Shown here one piece after another: positions 56,215-64,000 of a DNA stretch of 64,000 nucleotides. Made by a program: the position numbers and the translations under genes. Origin of the DNA: Candidatus Ferrigenium altingense (GTDB lineage: Bacteria > Pseudomonadota > Gammaproteobacteria > Burkholderiales > Gallionellaceae); assembly GCA_020621985.1 (NCBI GenBank), contig JAHRYS010000005.1, positions 1 through 64,000 of the forward strand. The letters run 5' to 3'. The notes under the pieces are model-generated. The model saw nothing but the letters and a program-made list of their open reading frames with translations. It did not search any database and was not told the origin of the DNA. How positions within the stretch are numbered: position 1 is the stretch's first letter; each line of letters starts with the position of its first letter.

Positions 56215-56244
56215 TTGGTGCATTTGGCGTTGGTGCATTTGGGC
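56215..56244. repeat. Short tandem repeat TTGGTGCATTTGG(G)CG
   Basis: Two adjacent 15-16 bp copies in the gap between mutS and the next gene. Confidence 0.7.
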
Positions 56245-56257
56245 GAGCCCCGAAACT

Positions 56258-56569
56258 TTAGGGGTTCCCTTTTGATTTCTTGAGCGAGGCAGCGAGGAAT
56301 TCTGCATGGGCCTCTTTTCTGGCCTGGCTGGTGCGAAGATATGTCCACGCGACATAGAGTGCCAGGCCGGCAACCGCGAGGCAGACGCCCAGCCATGATC
56401 CAAGCCCCTGACTTGCTGCGTTTCCATCCTGCCCGGTAGGCAAGGAGAGCACGCCGATGACGATCGACACGAGCACGATCACGCCGCCATGCATTATCTG
56501 GACAGGGCGGTCGGGAACATACTTGCGCATTTTCTCCTTGATGAGGAGATCGAGTTCCGGATTGTTCAT
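56258..56569 (-). CDS. Small two-helix membrane protein
   Basis: A 103-residue protein with two membrane helices (about residues 25-43 and 57-77), a cytoplasmic N-terminal amphipathic segment (PELDLLIKEKMRKYVPDRP) and a Lys-rich tail. No family recognised. It is followed by mutS upstream of it on the same strand, and suhB lies 14 bp on its other side, so it may be translated with suhB. Confidence 0.65.
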   Translation of the reverse strand: MNNPELDLLIKEKMRKYVPDRPVQIMHGGVIVLVSIVIGVLSLPTGQDGNAASQGLGSWLGVCLAVAGLALYVAWTYLRTSQARKEAHAEFLAASLKKSKGNP

Positions 56570-56582
56570 GGTCGTAGGCTAT

Positions 56583-57401
56583 CTATACGGCCGATTTCGC
56601 GGGGCGGCCGCTCAGGGCGGCAGTCAGATGCGGCGCCATCACTTGCAGCAGCAGCGGGTGGATATCGGGATTGCCCGCGCAGATGTGGCCGGTCTTGAGG
56701 TAGGTGTCCGAGCCGTGCAGGTCGCTGACCATGCCGCCCGCTTCGGTAATCAGCAGGCAGCCTGCGGCCATGTCCCACGGCTTGAGCCCGGTTTCAAAGA
56801 AGCCGTCGTAGCGCCCTGCGGCCATCCACGCCAGATCCAGCGCGGCAGAACCGGGGCGGCGCAGGCCGGCGGTCTTCTGGATCAGTTCCTTGAAAATCGC
56901 CAGGTAGGCATCCATGTGTTCGAAACTGGTATAGGGGAAGCCGGTGCCGATCAGGCTGTCGGCAAGGTGCAGGCGTTTGGAGACGCGCAGGCGTTTGTCG
57001 TTGAGGAACGCGCCGCGCCCGCGCGTGGCGGTGAACAGTTCATTTTTGACCGGGTCGTACACCACCGCCTGGGTGATGATGCCATTGTGCTGCAGCGCAA
57101 TGGACACGGAATATTGCGGAAAGCCGTGCAGAAAGTTGGTCGTGCCATCCAGCGGATCAATGATCCACAGGAACTCCGACTCGCCTTGGGAACCGCTCTC
57201 TTCTGCTAGAATCGCATGGGTCGGATAGGCATCCAGCAGGGTCTGGATGATGGTCTGCTCGGCGGCGCGATCCACTTCGCTGACGAAATCCGAGTGGGAT
57301 TTCCGGGTGATGGTGAGGTGATCGATCTTGTCGGCGGAGCGATGAATCAGATTGCCGGCGCGACGCGCGGCCTTTACCGCGATGTTGAGCATGGGATGCA
57401 T
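56583..57401 (-). CDS. suhB: Inositol-1-monophosphatase SuhB
   Basis: A 272-residue lithium-sensitive phosphatase fold, with metal-binding Glu in [23 protein letters not shown] and [15 protein letters not shown]. In enterobacteria SuhB mainly joins the rRNA antitermination complex; whether that holds here is not visible. ATG at 57401 follows AAGG. Divergent from trmJ, whose start region overlaps it. Confidence 0.95.
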   Translation of the reverse strand: MHPMLNIAVKAARRAGNLIHRSADKIDHLTITRKSHSDFVSEVDRAAEQTIIQTLLDAYPTHAILAEESGSQGESEFLWIIDPLDGTTNFLHGFPQYSVSIALQHNGIITQAVVYDPVKNELFTATRGRGAFLNDKRLRVSKRLHLADSLIGTGFPYTSFEHMDAYLAIFKELIQKTAGLRRPGSAALDLAWMAAGRYDGFFETGLKPWDMAAGCLLITEAGGMVSDLHGSDTYLKTGHICAGNPDIHPLLLQVMAPHLTAALSGRPAKSAV

Positions 57402-57417
57402 AAGTACGACCTTTTTA

Positions 57418-58251
57418 ATGAACAGCATAAATTGCAGGCCGCATTTTAGTTGGAATTACACTTTGTATAAACAGAATCTTACAGACAGCGCCATTATTGA
57501 GAATATACGGGTCGTTCTCAGCCACACCACCCATCCGGGCAATATCGGTGCGGCGGCGCGCGCGATGAAGACCATGGGCCTGCGCCATCTGTATCTGATC
57601 AACCCCAGGCGTTTCCCCGACCCGCAGGCCGATGCGATGGCCGCCGGGGCCGACGACCTGCTGCGCGATGCGGTGGTGTGCGGTTCCATCGATGAAGCCT
57701 TGCAGGGCGTGGTGTTCACGGTGGCGATGACCGCGCGGCTGCGCGATATTTCCATCGAAGTGAAGAGCCCGCGCGAGGCGGCGCCGCTGCTGTTGCAGCA
57801 GGCTGCGCAGCAGCCGGTGGCGTTGCTGTTCGGCACCGAGATGTCCGGCCTGACCAACGAGGAGATGGGGCGCGCGCAGGTGCTGGCCAATATTCCCGCC
57901 AACCCGGATTTTTCCTCGCTCAACCTGGCGGCTGCGGTGCAGGTGATGAGTTACGAGTTGAGCGTGGCGGCGCAGGGCGTCGTGCCGGCCACCCCGGAAA
58001 TCCGGTCTGCCACGCATGAACAGGTGGAAGGGTATTTCGCGCATCTGGAAAAGACCCTGTTCGAGATCGGCTTTTTCACCACGCAAAACCCGGCACGCCT
58101 GATGCAGCGCCTGCGCCGTCTGTATGCCCGCGCGCGGCTGGAACCGGAGGAGATCAATATCCTGCGCGGCATATTGAGCACCACAACCGAGTACAATGCG
58201 CGCCTCAAATCGCGTTACCAGGAAGAGCACCGGAATGTTTCGGAACATTAA
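57418..58251 (+). CDS. trmJ: tRNA (cytidine/uridine-32-2'-O)-methyltransferase TrmJ
   Basis: A SPOUT methyltransferase for tRNA position 32: [40 protein letters not shown] and [20 protein letters not shown] with the AdoMet knot. The start is uncertain. Homologues begin close to IRVVLSHT, but no ATG, GTG is there; TTG near 57459 ([13 protein letters not shown]) is one option, and the ATG at 57418 adds about 20 unlikely residues. The C-terminal 17 bp overlap cysE. Confidence 0.9.
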   Translation: MNSINCRPHFSWNYTLYKQNLTDSAIIENIRVVLSHTTHPGNIGAAARAMKTMGLRHLYLINPRRFPDPQADAMAAGADDLLRDAVVCGSIDEALQGVVFTVAMTARLRDISIEVKSPREAAPLLLQQAAQQPVALLFGTEMSGLTNEEMGRAQVLANIPANPDFSSLNLAAAVQVMSYELSVAAQGVVPATPEIRSATHEQVEGYFAHLEKTLFEIGFFTTQNPARLMQRLRRLYARARLEPEEINILRGILSTTTEYNARLKSRYQEEHRNVSEH

Positions 58252-58966
58252 GGAAGACATCGCCAGCGTATTCGACCGCGATCCGGCGGCGCGCAGCACT
58301 TTCGAGGTGCTGACCTGCTATCCGGGCCTGCATGCGCGCATCATGCACCGCATGGCGAACACCCTGTGGCACGCCAACCTGAAATGGCTGGCGCGTTTCC
58401 TGTCGCATATCGCGCGCTGGTTTACCGGCATCGAGATTCACCCCGGCGCGACCATCGGGCGGCGCTTCTTTATCGATCACGGCATGGGTGTGGTGATCGG
58501 CGAGACGGCCGAGATCGGCGACGATGTCACGCTCTACCACGGCGTCACGCTGGGCGGCACCTCGTGGCGGCACGGCAAGCGCCATCCCACGCTGGGCAAC
58601 GGCGTGGTGGTGGGGGCGGGCGCCAAGATCCTCGGCCCGATCACGATCGGCGACGGCGCGAAGATCGGCTCGAATGCGGTGGTGGTGAAGGATGTGCCAG
58701 CGGGGGCGACGGCGGCGGGCATCCCCGCGCGCATCCTCGATGAAGAGAAGAAAAAAACCAGCGGCTTCAATGCCTATGGCATCGGCAATGACCAGAACGA
58801 CCCGCTTTCCAAGGCGATACACGGATTGCTCGGGCATAGCGTGACGGTGGATCAGCGCATCAATTTCATTTTGCAACAGCTTGAGAAAATGGGAGTGCCC
58901 GTGGACGAAGAGCGCGCCACCGCCGAAAAATTTGACCCTAATCACCTGAACAAGATAGTTGACTAA
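58235..58966 (+). CDS. cysE: Serine O-acetyltransferase
   Basis: Makes O-acetylserine, the precursor of cysteine. The 243-residue protein has a helical N-terminal region, then left-handed hexapeptide repeats with [41 protein letters not shown], in which His and Asp are catalytic. It immediately precedes iscR, whose product cluster draws sulfur from cysteine through IscS; the IscR site overlaps the cysE stop. Start at 58235, inside trmJ. Confidence 0.95.
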   Translation: MFRNIKEDIASVFDRDPAARSTFEVLTCYPGLHARIMHRMANTLWHANLKWLARFLSHIARWFTGIEIHPGATIGRRFFIDHGMGVVIGETAEIGDDVTLYHGVTLGGTSWRHGKRHPTLGNGVVVGAGAKILGPITIGDGAKIGSNAVVVKDVPAGATAAGIPARILDEEKKKTSGFNAYGIGNDQNDPLSKAIHGLLGHSVTVDQRINFILQQLEKMGVPVDEERATAEKFDPNHLNKIVD

Positions 58967-58979
58967 AATGTTTGGGTAT
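58955..58979 (+). promoter_or_regulatory. IscR type 1 binding site
   Basis: A 25 bp sequence, ATAGTTGACTAAAATGTTTG then GGTAT, matches 22 of 25 positions of the type 1 IscR consensus known from enterobacteria (ATASYYGACTR, three W, YAGTCRRSTAT). It overlaps the -35 box, so cluster-bearing IscR should repress the operon. Confidence 0.85.
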
Positions 58980-58987
58980 TCTATGAT
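58959..58987 (+). promoter_or_regulatory. isc operon promoter
   Basis: TTGACT (58959-58964), 17 bp spacer, TATGAT (58982-58987): near-consensus sigma-70 promoter lying within and just after the IscR site, 75 bp before iscR. Confidence 0.85.
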
Positions 58988-59061
58988 GCGATCGTTTAAA
59001 TTTCGATTGTTTTTCGGGTCATTCTGAAAATCCAAACGCAATCCAATGATTGGGAGATGAT

Positions 59062-59535
59062 GTGCGATTAACGACCAAAGGACGTTTTGCCGTGACGGCA
59101 ATGGCTGACTTGGCGATGTGCGGCGGACACCGTCCGGTGACCATGGCCGCAATCAGCGAGCGGCAGAGGATTTCGCTATCTTATCTGGAACAGTTATTCG
59201 GCAAGCTGCGCCGCAGCAAGATCGTGGAAAGCGTGCGCGGCCCGGGCGGCGGCTATTATCTGGCCAGGCCTGCGGAGCAAATCACCATAGCCGAGATCAT
59301 CGTGGCGGTGGATGAGCCGCTGGATGCGACCAGTTGCGGCGGGTTGGGCAACTGCCACGACGAACGCCAGTGCATTACCCATGATTTGTGGATGGGGCTC
59401 AATGAAAAAATCTATGATTACCTGGCCTCCGTCACACTGAAACAATTGGTGGACAGCCAAGCCAAGACGAGTCCCGACGGCGCGCACATCGTGATGATAA
59501 AAAAAGATACCAAGCCCACGGTCATTTCGATTTAA
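59062..59535 (+). CDS. iscR: Iron-sulfur cluster regulator IscR
   Basis: A 157-residue Rrf2-family repressor that senses [2Fe-2S] supply. Winged helix with [29 protein letters not shown], and cluster ligands Cys in [21 protein letters not shown] (C-x5-C-x6-C plus His). GTG at 59062 after GGGAGAT is the start and gives the usual (M)[13 protein letters not shown]. First gene of the operon. Confidence 0.97.
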   Translation: MRLTTKGRFAVTAMADLAMCGGHRPVTMAAISERQRISLSYLEQLFGKLRRSKIVESVRGPGGGYYLARPAEQITIAEIIVAVDEPLDATSCGGLGNCHDERQCITHDLWMGLNEKIYDYLASVTLKQLVDSQAKTSPDGAHIVMIKKDTKPTVISI

Positions 59536-59554
59536 GGCGGAGAAAGCGCATAAA

Positions 59555-60763
59555 ATGAAGCTTCCAATTTATATGGATTATTCCGCGACCACGCCGGTTG
59601 ACCCGCGCGTGGCTTCGATGATGATCCCCTATCTCACCGAGAAGTTCGGCAATCCGGCCAGCCGTTCCCATGCCTTCGGCTGGGAGGCGGACGCAGCGGT
59701 GGAGCTGGCGCGCGAGCAGGTCGCCGCGCTGGTGAACGCCGACCCCAAGGAGATCGTCTGGACTTCAGGCGCGACCGAGTCGAATAACCTCGCGATCAAG
59801 GGCGCGGCGCATTTCTATCAGGGCAAGGGCAAGCACATCATCACGATGCGCATCGAGCACAAGGCGGTGCTGGACACCGTGCGCGAACTGGAGCGCGAGG
59901 GCTTCAGCGCGACCTACCTCGACCCGGAGCCGAACGGCTTGCTGGATATGGGCAAATTCAAGGCGGCGTTGCGCCCCGATACCGTGCTGGTGTCCATCAT
60001 GCTGGTAAACAACGAAATCGGCGTGATCCAGGACATCGCCGCGATCGGCGAGGTCTGCCGCGACAAGGGCATCCTGTTTCATGTGGATGCGGCCCAGGCG
60101 ACCGGCAAGGTGGCGATCGATTTGCAGCAGCTCAAAGTGGACATGATGTCGTTTTCCGCGCATAAGACTTACGGCCCGAAAGGCATCGGCGCGCTGTACG
60201 TGCGGCGCAAACCGCGCGTGCGCCTGGAAGCGCAGATGCACGGCGGCGGGCACGAGCGCGGCATGCGCTCCGGCACGTTGCCGACGCACCAGATCGTCGG
60301 CATGGGCGAAGCGTTCCGCATTGCGCAGGCTGAAATGGCACAGGAGAACGAGCGCATCCGCATGTTGCGCGACCGCTTGCTGAACGGCCTGATGACCATG
60401 GAAGAGGTGCATATCAACGGCGACATGGAGCAGCGTGTGCCGCATAATCTCAACATCAGCTTCAATTTCGTCGAGGGCGAATCGCTGATGATGGCGGTCA
60501 AGGATGTCGCGGTGTCCAGCGGCTCGGCCTGCACCTCGGCGAGCCTGGAGCCGTCCTATGTGCTGCGCGCGCTGGGGCGCAGCGACGAGTTGGCGCACAG
60601 CTCGATCCGTTTCAGCATCGGACGTTTTACTACCATCGAAGAAGTCGATTACGTCATCGAGTTGATGAAAAACAAGATCGGCAAGCTGCGCGAACTGTCG
60701 CCGCTGTGGGAAATGTACAAGGACGGCATCGACTTGAATTCGGTGAAGTGGGCAGCACATTAA
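59555..60763 (+). CDS. iscS: Cysteine desulfurase IscS
   Basis: A 402-residue PLP enzyme that takes sulfur from cysteine for Fe-S clusters and tRNA thiolation. [19 protein letters not shown] start, PLP Lys in [12 protein letters not shown], and the mobile active-site Cys in [21 protein letters not shown]. Full length. A purine-rich hairpin, not a normal gene gap, separates it from iscU. Confidence 0.98.
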   Translation: MKLPIYMDYSATTPVDPRVASMMIPYLTEKFGNPASRSHAFGWEADAAVELAREQVAALVNADPKEIVWTSGATESNNLAIKGAAHFYQGKGKHIITMRIEHKAVLDTVRELEREGFSATYLDPEPNGLLDMGKFKAALRPDTVLVSIMLVNNEIGVIQDIAAIGEVCRDKGILFHVDAAQATGKVAIDLQQLKVDMMSFSAHKTYGPKGIGALYVRRKPRVRLEAQMHGGGHERGMRSGTLPTHQIVGMGEAFRIAQAEMAQENERIRMLRDRLLNGLMTMEEVHINGDMEQRVPHNLNISFNFVEGESLMMAVKDVAVSSGSACTSASLEPSYVLRALGRSDELAHSSIRFSIGRFTTIEEVDYVIELMKNKIGKLRELSPLWEMYKDGIDLNSVKWAAH

Positions 60764-60771
60764 AGGCGGGG

Positions 60772-60850
60772 AAGGGATAAGGGAGAAGGGGGAAGGGGAA
60801 AAGCTGGGGCAGCGCGCTGGTTTTTCCCTTCTCCCTTCACCCTTCCCTCT
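60772..60850 (+). repeat. Polypurine/polypyrimidine inverted repeat between iscS and iscU
   Basis: GGAAGGGATAAGGGAGAAGGG (about 60770-60790) and its near reverse complement CCCTTCTCCCTTCACCCTTCC (about 60826-60846) would fold into a long hairpin in the isc mRNA. It may modulate the iscU-to-iscS ratio or stabilise a cut message. No T run follows, so it is not a plain terminator. Confidence 0.7.
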
Positions 60851-60875
60851 TCTCCGCTCCTGAAAGGAGCAAAGA

Positions 60876-61298
60876 ATGGCTTATAGCGAAAAATTACTGG
60901 ATCACTACGAACATCCGCGCAACGTCGGTTCCATGGACAAGGATGCGGCGGAAGTGGGTACGGGCATGGTCGGCGCACCGGCCTGCGGCGACGTGATGAA
61001 GTTGCAGATCAAGGTCGGCAAGGACGGCGTGATCGAAGACGCCAAGTTCAAGACTTACGGCTGCGGCTCGGCGATTGCGTCCAGCTCGCTGGTCACCGAG
61101 TGGGTCAAGGGCAAGACGGTCGATCAGGCTTTGGAGATCAAGAACACGCAGATCGCCGAAGAACTGGCGTTGCCGCCGGTGAAGATTCACTGTTCCATTC
61201 TGGCGGAAGACGCCATCAAGGCGGCGGTGGCGGATTACAAGAGCAAGCACGGCGCAGTGGTGGAAACCCTGGCCTGCGGGGAAAACTGCAAGGAGTAA
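60876..61298 (+). CDS. iscU: Fe-S cluster scaffold IscU
   Basis: A 140-residue scaffold on which the cluster is built. Ligands are Cys in GAPACGDVMKLQ, Cys in YGCGSAIASSS and Cys in VKIHCSILAEDA; LPPVK is the HscA-binding motif. The C terminus is about a dozen residues longer than the enterobacterial protein and has two more cysteines (ETLACGENCKE). GAAAGGAG precedes the ATG. Confidence 0.98.
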   Translation: MAYSEKLLDHYEHPRNVGSMDKDAAEVGTGMVGAPACGDVMKLQIKVGKDGVIEDAKFKTYGCGSAIASSSLVTEWVKGKTVDQALEIKNTQIAEELALPPVKIHCSILAEDAIKAAVADYKSKHGAVVETLACGENCKE

Positions 61299-61301
61299 GA
61301 C

Positions 61302-61625
61302 ATGGCAATCACGCTGACTGAAAATGCGGCCAAGCATGTGGAGAACTTTATTGCGAAGCGCGGCAAAGGTGTGGGTTTGCGCATCGGCGTGCGCACCAGC
61401 GGCTGCTCGGGCATGGCCTACAAGCTGGAATTTGCCGACGAGTTGGCCAGCGACGATCTCCAGTTCGTCAGCCATGGCGTCACGGTGCTGGTTGACCCGA
61501 AAAGTTTGTCATACATCGACGGCATGGAGCTGGATTACACGCGCGAGGGGTTGAACGAAGGATTCAAATTCAACAATCCGAATGTGAAGAACCAGTGCGG
61601 CTGCGGTGAGAGTTTCGGTGTTTGA
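61302..61625 (+). CDS. iscA: A-type Fe-S carrier IscA
   Basis: A 107-residue carrier that passes clusters or iron to targets. Three conserved cysteines: [12 protein letters not shown] and the end motif CGCGESF. Starts 3 bp after iscU. Confidence 0.97.
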   Translation: MAITLTENAAKHVENFIAKRGKGVGLRIGVRTSGCSGMAYKLEFADELASDDLQFVSHGVTVLVDPKSLSYIDGMELDYTREGLNEGFKFNNPNVKNQCGCGESFGV

Positions 61626-61654
61626 TTCCATTTTTCGATCAATAGTGAAATATC

Positions 61655-61679
61655 GTAGGGGCGTGATTCATCACGCCCT
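61655..61679. repeat. GTAGGGGCGTGA hairpin after iscA
   Basis: GGGCGTGA (61659-61666), TTCA loop, TCACGCCC (61671-61678), starting GTAGGGGCG like the repeat at 5661. Followed by TTATTTG, so it could weaken transcription into hscB. Confidence 0.7.
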
Positions 61680-61705
61680 TATTTGACCTTTGAAATAGAA
61701 CTGGA

Positions 61706-62251
61706 ATGATGCAGCTCGCCAGTTTCGACTTTCAGCACAACCACTTCCAGCTGTTCGGTCTTGCGCAGTCCTACCAGATAGACACGGCGCAGCTTGATCA
61801 GCAATACCGCGCCTTGCAGGCGCTGGTTCATCCCGACAAATCCGCCCACTTGCCCGATGCCGAGCAACGTCTGGCCATGCAGCGCGCCACGCTGGTGAAC
61901 GAGGCCTACCAGACATTGCGCAGCCCGCTGCGGCGCGCGCGCTATTTGTTGTCGCTGCACGGGGTGGATACCCAGGAAGAAACCAACACCGTGATGCCGC
62001 TGGATTTTCTGATGGCGCAGATGGAGTGGCGCGAAGCGGTCAGTGAAGCGCGGCAGGCGCGCGATGAAGCGGCATTGGCGCAACTCGAAACGCGGTTGCA
62101 GCGCGAAACGCGCGAGCTTGAAGCGCAGCTTGCGGTTAAAATCGATGCTGAAAAGGATTATGCCGCGGCCGCCGCATCGGTGCGCAAGCTGCGTTTCATG
62201 GAAAAACTCGCGGAAGAAATTCATGCCGCTTACGACGCGATAGATAATTAG
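61706..62251 (+). CDS. hscB: Co-chaperone HscB (J-domain)
   Basis: A 181-residue DnaJ-like protein that brings IscU to HscA. J domain about residues 12-85 with the essential LVHPDK, then a C-terminal three-helix IscU-binding domain (PLDFLMAQMEWREAVSEARQ). Codons at 61706 and 61709 are both ATG; either may start. Followed by hscA after a palindromic repeat. Confidence 0.95.
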   Translation: MMQLASFDFQHNHFQLFGLAQSYQIDTAQLDQQYRALQALVHPDKSAHLPDAEQRLAMQRATLVNEAYQTLRSPLRRARYLLSLHGVDTQEETNTVMPLDFLMAQMEWREAVSEARQARDEAALAQLETRLQRETRELEAQLAVKIDAEKDYAAAAASVRKLRFMEKLAEEIHAAYDAIDN

Positions 62252-62253
62252 CC

Positions 62254-62338
62254 GTAGGGTGGGCACGTTTTTGTGCCCACCCTGCAATTAACGTTTTAAC
62301 AATTTCTCCGTGTGGGCACAAAAACGTGCCCACCCTAC
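62254..62338. repeat. Perfect palindromic GTAGGGTGGGCACG repeat between hscB and hscA
   Basis: Left arm GTAGGGTGGGCACGTTTTTG and right arm CAAAAACGTGCCCACCCTAC are exact partners, and each arm begins or ends with a smaller GTGGGCAC/GTGCCCAC palindrome. It ends 4 bp before the hscA ATG, so the ribosome-binding site of hscA is inside the repeat. Best-preserved member of the family in the window. Confidence 0.92.
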
Positions 62339-62342
62339 AAAA

Positions 62343-64000
62343 ATGGCTTTACTACAAATCTCCGAACCCGGTTTAAGCACCCTGCCGCACCAGCACCGGC
62401 TGGCGGTGGGTATCGACCTCGGCACGACCAACTCGCTGGTGGCCACGGTGCGCAACGGCATCAGCGTGGTGCTCAACGACGAAAACGGGCGCGCCATGCT
62501 GCCTTCGGTGGTGCGCTATCTGGCCGACGGCAGCGTCGCGGTGGGCGAGGCGGCGCAAGCCATGCAGAGCGAGGATGCCGCCAATACCATCGTCTCGGTA
62601 AAACGCTTCATGGGGCGCGGCCTCAAGGATGTCGGCGAGATCAGCCGCCTGCCTTATCGCTTTGCCGATGCCCCGCCAACAGGCACGGGGCAGGGTTCCG
62701 GCATGCTGCAACTGCGCACCGTGGCCGGGGTGAAAAGCCCGGTCGAGGTGTCCGCCGAAATCCTCAAGGTGTTGCGCAACCGCGCCGAAGCCGCATTGGG
62801 CGGCGAGCTGGTTGGTGCAGTCATCACCGTGCCCGCCTATTTCGACGACGCGCAGCGGCAGGCTACCAAGGATGCGGCGCGCCTGGCCGGACTGAACGTG
62901 CTGCGCCTGCTCAACGAGCCGACTGCGGCGGCGATCGCTTACGGGCTGGATAACGCCGCCGAAGGCATCTATGCGGTATATGACCTGGGCGGGGGAACCT
63001 TCGATATTTCCATCCTGCGCCTGTCGCGCGGCGTGTTCGAAGTGCTGGCGGCCAACGGCGATTCCGCGTTGGGCGGCGACGATTTTGACCAGCGCATCCA
63101 TTGCTGGCTGCTGGAAAAAAATCATCTTTCCGCGCTCGGCCCGCAGGACACGCGCCTGCTGCTGACTCATGCGCGCGCCGCGAAGGAACAGTTGACCGAA
63201 CATGCCGAGACGCGCATCACCGCGGCGCTGTCGACGGGCGAGGTGATCGACAACGTGCTGACACGCAGCGAGTTTCATACGCTGTCGCAGAATCTGGTGC
63301 AGCGCACCCTGCAACCGTTGCGCCGCGCATTGCGCGATGCGAAGCTGGAAGTTGCAGACATCAAAGGCGTGGTGATGGTCGGCGGCGCGACGCGCATGCC
63401 GCAGGTACAGCACGCGGTGGAGGAGTTTTTCGGGCAAACGCCGCTGACCAACCTCGACCCCGACAAGGTCGTGGCGCTGGGCGCGGCGATCCAGGCCAAC
63501 CTGCTGGCGGGCAACCGCAGCGGCGACGAGTGGCTGCTGCTCGACGTGATCCCGCTCAGTCTGGGCATCGAAACCATGGGCGGTCTCGCGGAAAAAATTA
63601 TCCCGCGCAACAGCACCATCCCGACCGCGCGCGCGCAGGAATTCACCACCTACAAGGACGGGCAGACCGCGATGAGCATCCATGTGGTGCAGGGCGAGCG
63701 CGAACTGGTGAGCGATTGCCGCTCGCTGGCGAAGTTCGAGTTGCGCGGCATTCCCGCGATGGTGGCGGGCGCGGCGCGCATCCGCGTAACCTTCCAGGTA
63801 GATGCCGACGGCTTGCTGAACGTGTCGGCGCGCGAGATGGGCAGCGGCGTCGAAGCGGCGATTGCCGTCAAACCTTCCTACGGGCTGTCCGATGGCGAGA
63901 TCACGCGCATGTTGCAGGAGTCCACGCAACACGCGCAGGACGACATGCACGCGCGCGCGCTGCGCGAGCAGCAAACCGAAGCGGGGCAGTTGCTCGAAGC
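62343..64000 (+). CDS. hscA: Fe-S chaperone HscA (Hsp70 family), partial at window end
   Basis: An Hsp70 that uses ATP to release clusters from IscU. The 552 codons present include the ATPase start ([15 protein letters not shown]), [62 protein letters not shown], and most of the substrate-binding domain ([16 protein letters not shown]). It begins [10 protein letters not shown] like other HscA. The frame is open to the last base, so roughly 70 residues are missing. The usual fdx gene should follow outside the window. Confidence 0.96.
   Translation, partial: MALLQISEPGLSTLPHQHRLAVGIDLGTTNSLVATVRNGISVVLNDENGRAMLPSVVRYLADGSVAVGEAAQAMQSEDAANTIVSVKRFMGRGLKDVGEISRLPYRFADAPPTGTGQGSGMLQLRTVAGVKSPVEVSAEILKVLRNRAEAALGGELVGAVITVPAYFDDAQRQATKDAARLAGLNVLRLLNEPTAAAIAYGLDNAAEGIYAVYDLGGGTFDISILRLSRGVFEVLAANGDSALGGDDFDQRIHCWLLEKNHLSALGPQDTRLLLTHARAAKEQLTEHAETRITAALSTGEVIDNVLTRSEFHTLSQNLVQRTLQPLRRALRDAKLEVADIKGVVMVGGATRMPQVQHAVEEFFGQTPLTNLDPDKVVALGAAIQANLLAGNRSGDEWLLLDVIPLSLGIETMGGLAEKIIPRNSTIPTARAQEFTTYKDGQTAMSIHVVQGERELVSDCRSLAKFELRGIPAMVAGAARIRVTFQVDADGLLNVSAREMGSGVEAAIAVKPSYGLSDGEITRMLQESTQHAQDDMHARALREQQTEAGQLLE

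Overview
The window looks like the chromosome of a GC-rich betaproteobacterium, most likely Nitrosomonadales (Gallionellaceae or a relative). The evidence is gene order: hemC-hemD-hemX-hemY beside ppc, a rpe/gph/cbbY-like cluster joined to trpE-trpG-trpD as in Calvin-cycle autotrophs, argH divergent from algZ-algR, and an isc operon. The genus and the autotrophic lifestyle are inferences.

Layout. 1-2447 is the end of an integron cassette array: three promoterless + strand cassettes, each closed by an attC site. 2.6-13 kb carries housekeeping genes (metK, two lipid A acyltransferases, ubiD, cca, slt, a porin, grxD). 13.4-25.5 kb holds argH, algZ-algR, a [2Fe-2S] ferredoxin, mltC, ppc and the haem genes hemCDXY. 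25.6-34.1 kb is an accessory island: an ECF sigma factor and FecR-like regulator, a transducer-type TonB receptor, a second TonB receptor, a secreted 13-repeat beta-propeller and a one-haem cytochrome c. This is the most unusual functional unit in the window. 34.1-49 kb is again core: ferredoxin-reductase, epimerase, cspA, trpDG, a FAD protein, trpE, gph, rpe, tRNA-Ala(CGC), a CbbY-like phosphatase, ffh, ccsA-like, rpsP-rimM-trmD-rplS.

49-56 kb (ogt, xerD, two higBA-type toxin-antitoxin modules, mutS) is a small plastic zone. The first higBA is broken by frameshifts. The second is intact, has its own promoter and operator, and lies between mutS and a displaced, diverged copy of the mutS 3' end. 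Between the two modules are a 43-codon gene with its own terminator, a structured RNA element and an unknown protein gene. 56.3-64 kb has suhB, trmJ, cysE and the isc operon iscR-iscS-iscU-iscA-hscB-hscA, with a near-consensus IscR site over the iscR promoter; hscA runs off the end.

Dispersed palindromic repeats occur between genes and, unusually, in frame inside slt, ogt and twice in mutS, where they add peptide inserts. Coordinates of starts were adjusted by ribosome-binding sites and family length; no database search was possible.
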